Below the pieces are notes generated by a model. The model was not told where the DNA came from. It searched no databases and saw only the letters and a list, made by a program, of their open reading frames with translations. A stretch of DNA of 11,827 nt from an uncultured Sutterella sp. (GTDB lineage: Bacteria; Pseudomonadota; Gammaproteobacteria; Burkholderiales; Burkholderiaceae_F), in assembly GCA_900554675.1 (NCBI GenBank), contig USIM01000011.1:1-11827 (forward strand), written 5' to 3'. Positions 8,177 through 11,827 of the stretch are shown here, in pieces (position 1 is the stretch's first letter; every line of letters starts with the position of its first letter). Position numbers and translations under genes: made by a program.

Positions 8177-8974
8177 ATGCTCAAGAATAAATACGACAAA
8201 GGTTTTACGTTGATCGAAATCGTGGCGATTTTGATCTTGATTGGGATTTTGATGGCGGTGGCCGCCAGCAAGTATTTTGACATGCGAGACGAGGCACAAA
8301 AGCGTGCGGCTTTGGCGACGGTGGCTGAGGCACAGTCTCGTATTAATAGTGTGTTTGCTGAGAAGATTCTGGGTGGGGATACCTGCACTGTGGCTCGTGG
8401 TTATGCATCGTTGCTAGAAAATATTGACGATGATAATGACGAATCGAGCAATGCCTTTGGTGATTATTATCTAACGGGGCAAGCAAGTGAGAATGTCATT
8501 AATGTTAGAGTGAGTCTAATTTCAGACACAGATAATAAAACAATTACTACCGCTACGTTGTATCTTCCTGAATGCGGCTCTAATGCTGGTGGCGGTGGAG
8601 ATCCAGCAAATCCAGTTGATCCTAATGAACCATCTATTGGTAATCCAGTGACACCCCCGGAAGACGGGTGGTTCGATGCGGACGATTTAATCGATATGTT
8701 TGGTGTAACCAGTTTAGGCGATTGGCAGATCAATTGGGATAGACACCGCGAGGGTACTATTGTTCGAAACTATACCGGGCTAGATGGCCCCAAAGGTTTA
8801 TACATCAATATCGGCGACAGGCAACGAGTTAAGTTGGAAGCTGATAGTGCGGATGATTGGGTTAGTTATGAGAACGGTAAGTGGAGTTCCACCCCATCAA
8901 AGGGAAAATTGTATATGCAGAAAAATGATAAGGGAGACGTTGTAGGGGTTCAGTTACGCAAATACAGAGAATAG
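8177..8974 (+). CDS. Prepilin-like protein (type IV pilin/pseudopilin) with an extra C-terminal domain
   Basis: The product has a type III (prepilin peptidase) signal: leader MLKNKYDKG, cleavage between Gly and Phe, and mature FTLIEIVAILILIGILMAV with Glu at +5, followed by an amphipathic helix. From ATG 8177 the protein has 265 residues with a classic basic 9-residue leader. The same frame also opens at ATG 8129, giving 281 residues and a 25-residue leader. Neither start has a good ribosome binding site; I prefer 8177 because of leader length. The numbers below count from 8129. Cys86 and Cys149 could form the usual pilin D-region disulfide. A Gly/Pro/Asn linker (about 151-180) then leads to about 100 residues I do not recognise, rich in Asp, Trp, Gly and Tyr. 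Mature length, about 256, exceeds typical major pilins. No other pilus or secretion gene is nearby. It could be a minor pilin, a tip adhesin or a type II secretion pseudopilin. Confidence 0.85.
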   Translation: MLKNKYDKGFTLIEIVAILILIGILMAVAASKYFDMRDEAQKRAALATVAEAQSRINSVFAEKILGGDTCTVARGYASLLENIDDDNDESSNAFGDYYLTGQASENVINVRVSLISDTDNKTITTATLYLPECGSNAGGGGDPANPVDPNEPSIGNPVTPPEDGWFDADDLIDMFGVTSLGDWQINWDRHREGTIVRNYTGLDGPKGLYINIGDRQRVKLEADSADDWVSYENGKWSSTPSKGKLYMQKNDKGDVVGVQLRKYRE

Positions 8975-8995
8975 TACAGTTAGTAGTTAGCATGT

Positions 8996-9022
8996 ATGGC
9001 TGAGTTAGACAAACTCAGCCAT
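8996..9022 (+). terminator. Perfect 11-bp hairpin after the prepilin-like gene; possible terminator lacking a T tract
   Basis: ATGGCTGAGTT at 8996-9006 pairs with AACTCAGCCAT at 9012-9022 around the 5-base loop AGACA. It lies 22 bases after the prepilin-like stop codon, where a terminator is expected. The following bases (gccctgtctactt) are not a T run, so intrinsic termination would be weak; a role in mRNA 3'-end stabilisation is equally possible. Confidence 0.5.
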
Positions 9023-9133
9023 GCCCTGTCTACTTAAAAAGGGAATAGTTAGTTGTTGTTCTAAAGCGTCCTCTGTAATTGGCACTGGTTCAAAATTACG
9101 GGTTTATCGTTCATCATTACCGTTGTTTCTCCA

Positions 9134-9162
9134 TCAATTAAGATCAACATTTACTTAATTGA
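9134..9162. repeat. AT-rich inverted repeat in the intergenic region
   Basis: TCAATTAAG at 9134-9142 is matched by its reverse complement CTTAATTGA at 9154-9162, separated by 11 bases. The stem has only two G-C pairs and no adjacent T tract, so it is a poor terminator. It could be a protein-binding dyad or chance in AT-rich DNA. Confidence 0.35.
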
Positions 9163-9203
9163 GTCCCATTCCTTTCTTATTTACAGCCCTTTAGAAACTT
9201 AAA

Positions 9204-9240
9204 GAAAAAAAGGGGTTTCAGAACAAATCCTGAAACCTCT
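9204..9240 (-). terminator. Intrinsic terminator of the lptE-holA-rlmL operon
   Basis: On the minus strand AGAGGTTTCAG (complement of 9230-9240) pairs with CTGAAACCCCT (complement of 9211-9221), with one G-T pair and an 8-base loop. It is followed at once by a run of seven T (A run at 9205-9211). It begins 22 bases after the rlmL stop codon. On the plus strand the same stem has only a weak T-rich tail, so termination of the prepilin-like transcript here would be partial. Confidence 0.85.
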
Positions 9241-9262
9241 TCTCATGTTTAGATTCTTAAAA

Positions 9263-10444
9263 TTAAGACTCCGTAGCATCCTTCCGACGGAAACTTCCCT
9301 TCACCATCTCAAACTTAAAGAAACGGCACTCCAGGGGCCCGTTAAAAATCACAATCTTACGAGACTCCGACAAACGCATTTGTTGAGGCAACTTACGGTC
9401 ACTCGTTAACATCCAAGCCGTCCAACCGGAGAAGTTACGCTTTAAGTTGTCAGCTACGTTTTTCATCATGCTGCCGACGCTGGCGCTCTTAGGATTGGAT
9501 TGTTCACCATAAGGCGGATTAGAAATAATCGTGCCTTCTTCAGCAATAGGCGTTGCTTCACGAGCGTCACAACGGGTAAACGTTAAACGACCGTCTTCAA
9601 GTAACTTATCTAAACCTGCGCGTTGAGCATTACTCACGGCTTTACCCACCACGATGGACGAGATGTCGCTTGCAGCAATCTTCACAGAAGCGTGCATGTT
9701 AATCTCAGCCCGAGCATCTTCTTTCATTTCTTCCCAAAGATCCATGTCGAAAATTTGGAGATTTTCAAAGGCAAAGGAGCGATTTAAGCCCGGTGCCATG
9801 TGGCAAGCAATTTGCGCAGCTTCAATCGCAATCGTGCCCGAACCGCAGAAGATGTCCATCAAGGGGGATTGTTGATCCCATTGAGAAAGTGCCAAAAGGC
9901 CCGCAGCCAAATTTTCTTTCAAAGGTGCTTCGCCCTTTTCAATACGCCAACCGCGCTTAAAGAGGGGTTCACCGGACAAATTCAAATAAAACGTGCAATA
10001 GCGATCCGTAATAAACGCATGAATACGCACGTCGGGGTTTGTCTTTTCAATGCTCGGACGCATACCGCAACCTTCGCGGAAGCGGTCACAAATACCGTCC
10101 TTGATGCGAAGCGTGGTGAAGTCAAGGCTTTCCAGGGGAGAATTCTTAGCCGTCACATCCACACGGATTTTGGCATCGGCTTCGAAGAACTTTTCCCACG
10201 GCAACAAATGCGCCATGTCATAAATGTCATGACTGTCGTAGTATTGGCGAGAGGCAATCTTCATCAAAATGCGGCTTGCAAAGCGGCTGTGCAAACACAC
10301 CGACATTGCCAAAGCCAAGGGGCCTTCAAATAAAACGCCACCCGGGTTTTCTTTGGTGTTTTGAGCGCCTAAGCCTTGGAGCTCTTGAGCCAAAATTGGT
10401 TCAAGCGTTCGAGGACAGACGGCAAAAAAGTGATAGTTAGCCAT
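9263..10444 (-). CDS. rlmL: THUMP-domain class I RNA methyltransferase (23S rRNA m2G2445 methyltransferase RlmL-like)
   Basis: This 393-residue cytoplasmic SAM-dependent methyltransferase resembles the N-terminal half of E. coli RlmL/RlmKL, which makes N2-methylguanosine 2445 in 23S rRNA. The N-terminus (ANYHFFAVCPRTLEPILAQEL) matches the family, and a THUMP RNA-binding region covers about residues 60-165. The catalytic domain has motif I DIFCGSGTIAIEAA (197-210) and motif IV SNPPYGE (308-314), the amino-methylating signature. The protein stops where the E. coli fusion continues into RlmK; stand-alone forms are common in betaproteobacteria, so this is not a truncation. Residues after 375 are basic and polar. 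ATG 10444 has AGGAAG ten bases upstream. The gene is the last of the lptE-holA-rlmL operon, 20 bases after holA. The exact target base is inferred from homology. Confidence 0.92.
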   Translation of the reverse strand: MANYHFFAVCPRTLEPILAQELQGLGAQNTKENPGGVLFEGPLALAMSVCLHSRFASRILMKIASRQYYDSHDIYDMAHLLPWEKFFEADAKIRVDVTAKNSPLESLDFTTLRIKDGICDRFREGCGMRPSIEKTNPDVRIHAFITDRYCTFYLNLSGEPLFKRGWRIEKGEAPLKENLAAGLLALSQWDQQSPLMDIFCGSGTIAIEAAQIACHMAPGLNRSFAFENLQIFDMDLWEEMKEDARAEINMHASVKIAASDISSIVVGKAVSNAQRAGLDKLLEDGRLTFTRCDAREATPIAEEGTIISNPPYGEQSNPKSASVGSMMKNVADNLKRNFSGWTAWMLTSDRKLPQQMRLSESRKIVIFNGPLECRFFKFEMVKGSFRRKDATES

Positions 10445-10464
10445 TTAAATTTTTCTTCCTAGTA

Positions 10465-11466
10465 CTAGTTGTGGGCAAGGAAAATGCAAAGGCTTTTCAA
10501 CTCAGACCACACATCATTTCGTGTTTTGACAGTAAGACCTTTAGCAAGGCGGTCAATGTCGGCGCATCGACCAAGGCAGCTTGCCAAGGCGTTTAAATTC
10601 GTGCGACGGTTCACGCGCTGCAAGTGTTGCTTCATTGCAGGTGCACAGAAAACGTTTGCCCCCTCTTTAACAGCTATCACATCTCGGATAAAGGTTGAGA
10701 TGCGCATGATGATTAGGGGCAGTGCTTCACCTTCGGCTTGCATGCCGGCGACCGTGCGACTCACTCGTGCCACGTCGCCCAACGCCATCGCTTCAATTAA
10801 ATCCTCAAGACTGTAGCGAGAAACATTCATCACACAGTCTTCAACGTCTTTAAGTGACAATTCGCCTTCGGGGTGCAGAAGTGAGAGCTTCATCAACTCT
10901 TGCTTGGCAGCCATTAAGTTGCCTTCGGTTTGTTCGGCAAAAAAACGAAGGGCATCGGCTTGCATCGTTTGGTTTTGACGACGCAAACGCTCTTCAATCC
11001 AGTGCGAGTATTGAGCACGGGTAATGGGTTGGCAGTTAATTACTTGACCGACGCTTGCCAATTCTTTAAACCAAGAGGCTTTTTGCGTTTTGTAGTCCAC
11101 CTGCGTGAGATGGACGATTGTCACCGTTGTATCAACGGTAGGGGCAGCTTCAACAAATTGCGAAAGGATCTTCGCGCCCTTAGTGCCGGGGCCCGAGGAT
11201 AAAAAGCGCAAAATGATGACTTTCTTATCATCAAAAAGCGAGACGCTTAAAAGCGCATCCAACAATTCTGACCAGTCAGAAGTGGCCGATAAGGCAAGCG
11301 TTTGACGATCGGTATAGCCTAAGTCTTTAGCCGCTTGACGCAAAGCGTCCATCGCTTCCATCGCCAGAAGCGGTTCTTCGTCAACGATAACCCAAACGGG
11401 GGCGAGAAACCCCTTTTCTTTGGCTTGGGCGAGTTGGTGCGCTAATTGGTCGCTTTTAATAGGCAT
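10465..11466 (-). CDS. holA: DNA polymerase III subunit delta
   Basis: Delta is the clamp-loader subunit that opens the beta sliding clamp during chromosome replication; it binds the gamma/tau and delta' subunits. The 333-residue length is near that of E. coli HolA (343). Family features include PVWVIVDEEPLLAMEAMDAL (23-42, the degenerate AAA+ start), SLFDDKKVIILRF (76-88, beta-clamp-binding region), the conserved EGNLMAAKQELMKL (181-194) and the helical C-terminal oligomerisation domain from about 215. The start ATG overlaps the last 11 bases of lptE and no clear Shine-Dalgarno is visible, which suggests translational coupling. The arrangement lptE-holA is widely conserved in beta- and gammaproteobacteria and supports both calls. 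Confidence 0.96.
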   Translation of the reverse strand: MPIKSDQLAHQLAQAKEKGFLAPVWVIVDEEPLLAMEAMDALRQAAKDLGYTDRQTLALSATSDWSELLDALLSVSLFDDKKVIILRFLSSGPGTKGAKILSQFVEAAPTVDTTVTIVHLTQVDYKTQKASWFKELASVGQVINCQPITRAQYSHWIEERLRRQNQTMQADALRFFAEQTEGNLMAAKQELMKLSLLHPEGELSLKDVEDCVMNVSRYSLEDLIEAMALGDVARVSRTVAGMQAEGEALPLIIMRISTFIRDVIAVKEGANVFCAPAMKQHLQRVNRRTNLNALASCLGRCADIDRLAKGLTVKTRNDVWSELKSLCIFLAHN

Positions 11467-11827
11467 GAATGTTGGGCTTTAAGGCCGACAAGCGGTTCAA
11501 TAATTGCGTGATCAAATCTTGTTGAATTTCGTTATACAGGAGGTTTTCTTCCGTATCACGAGACAAGTAGTCTTCTTCGTTGTAAGACATTTGACGAGAA
11601 GCGGCAAACGTGGTCGGAACCATGTATTCGTCACCATCAGGGCTTGCCACGCGGAAAGTCAATGATAACGTCAATTCGTATTCACGGGCTTCACCCTTGG
11701 AGTTCAAAGCCAAGATTTCACGATCGCGCTTGGAACTCACTAAATCCAAAACGGCTTGAGCTTCTTCAGCCGTGTCAACCAAGGTGATATTGGTGCCGGC
11801 CTTTAACATACGACGAATGTCAGCGGC
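11456..11827 (-). CDS. lptE: LPS-assembly lipoprotein LptE, C-terminal part, runs off the right edge
   Basis: The frame is open from the right edge to the stop at 11456-11458 and gives the last 123 residues. LptE is an outer-membrane lipoprotein that plugs the LptD barrel and helps insert lipopolysaccharide into the outer leaflet. The visible part, with DREILALNSKGEAREYELTL, a following strand of TFRVASPDGDEYMVPTTF and the C-terminal helix YNEIQQDLITQLLNRLSAL, fits the alpha/beta fold of the family. The first visible methionine at 11809 is internal; six codons (AADIRR) precede it, and the real start with its lipobox lies outside the window. The stop overlaps the holA start by 11 bases, and the conserved lptE-holA order supports the call. 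Confidence 0.93.
   Translation of the reverse strand, partial: AADIRRMLKAGTNITLVDTAEEAQAVLDLVSSKRDREILALNSKGEAREYELTLSLTFRVASPDGDEYMVPTTFAASRQMSYNEEDYLSRDTEENLLYNEIQQDLITQLLNRLSALKPNIHAY

Larger units (their letters stand above)
8975..9262. other. Intergenic region between convergent prepilin-like gene and rlmL
   Basis: These 288 bases hold no gene that I can support. From left to right they contain four AGTTAG hexamers (8978, 8985, 9003, 9047), a perfect 11-base-pair hairpin (8996-9022), an AT-rich 9-base inverted repeat (9134-9162) and the rlmL terminator (9204-9240). A 13-codon open frame starting at 8996 lies within the hairpin and has no ribosome binding site. The segment is AT-richer than the flanking genes. 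Confidence 0.6.

Noticed and set aside
8996..9037. 13-codon open frame (starting MAELDKL) after the pilin gene
   Set aside because: It has no ribosome binding site and its start lies in a strong hairpin stem; the palindrome explains the sequence better.
8975..9262. CRISPR array, tRNA or mobile-element end in the intergenic gap
   Set aside because: There are no regularly spaced repeats, no cloverleaf and no transposase remnant or terminal inverted repeats with target duplication.
9800..10333. 177-codon plus-strand open frame inside rlmL
   Set aside because: It is fully antisense to a well-supported methyltransferase gene and its product shows no recognisable motif; it is a shadow frame.
9263..10444. 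rlmL as a truncated RlmKL fusion
   Set aside because: The missing RlmK half is normal for stand-alone betaproteobacterial proteins, and a terminator closely follows the stop with no RlmK-like remnant.

Overview
The window looks like ordinary chromosome from a betaproteobacterium. The gene set (rpiA, a YggX-type protein, a full-length hrpA, and the lptE-holA-rlmL run) and the stand-alone RlmL-type methyltransferase, which lacks a fused RlmK half, fit Burkholderiales. The moderate base composition, judged by eye and not computed, with many AAA, GAA and TTA codons, suggests a lower-GC, host-associated lineage such as Sutterellaceae rather than Burkholderia. The family-level placement is inference. 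There are no phage, transposon, CRISPR or tRNA signatures.

Layout, left to right. (1) Bases 1-919, minus strand: the N-terminal 306 codons of a membrane sensor protein with two membrane segments around a periplasmic domain; its output domain lies outside the window. (2) A 94-base divergent gap, then rpiA (ribose-5-phosphate isomerase A) on the plus strand. rpiA converges on a YggX-type Fe(2+)-trafficking protein on the minus strand, and the two share one hairpin terminator. (3) A 104-base divergent gap, then plus-strand hrpA (DEAH-box RNA helicase), a 670-residue membrane-bound iron-sulfur oxidoreductase, and a prepilin-like protein. No terminator is visible between these three, so they may share transcripts. 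(4) A 288-base gap without a convincing gene, holding two inverted repeats and a good terminator for the genes on its right. (5) A minus-strand operon read from the right edge: lptE (3' part only), holA and rlmL, tightly packed (11-base overlap, then a 20-base gap).

Most genes are housekeeping: pentose-phosphate metabolism, iron and oxidative-stress protection, RNA helicase activity, outer-membrane LPS assembly, the replication clamp loader and rRNA methylation. Two are less routine. The membrane iron-sulfur protein combines a cytochrome-b-like membrane domain, two 4Fe-4S sites and two CCG domains, and resembles quinone-linked oxidoreductases that take electrons from flavoproteins. The prepilin-like protein has a normal pilin front half followed by a Gly/Pro linker and an extra C-terminal domain of about 100 residues that I do not recognise, with different codon use. 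I did not find a clear undescribed multi-gene system. The modular pilin is the best candidate for new biology.
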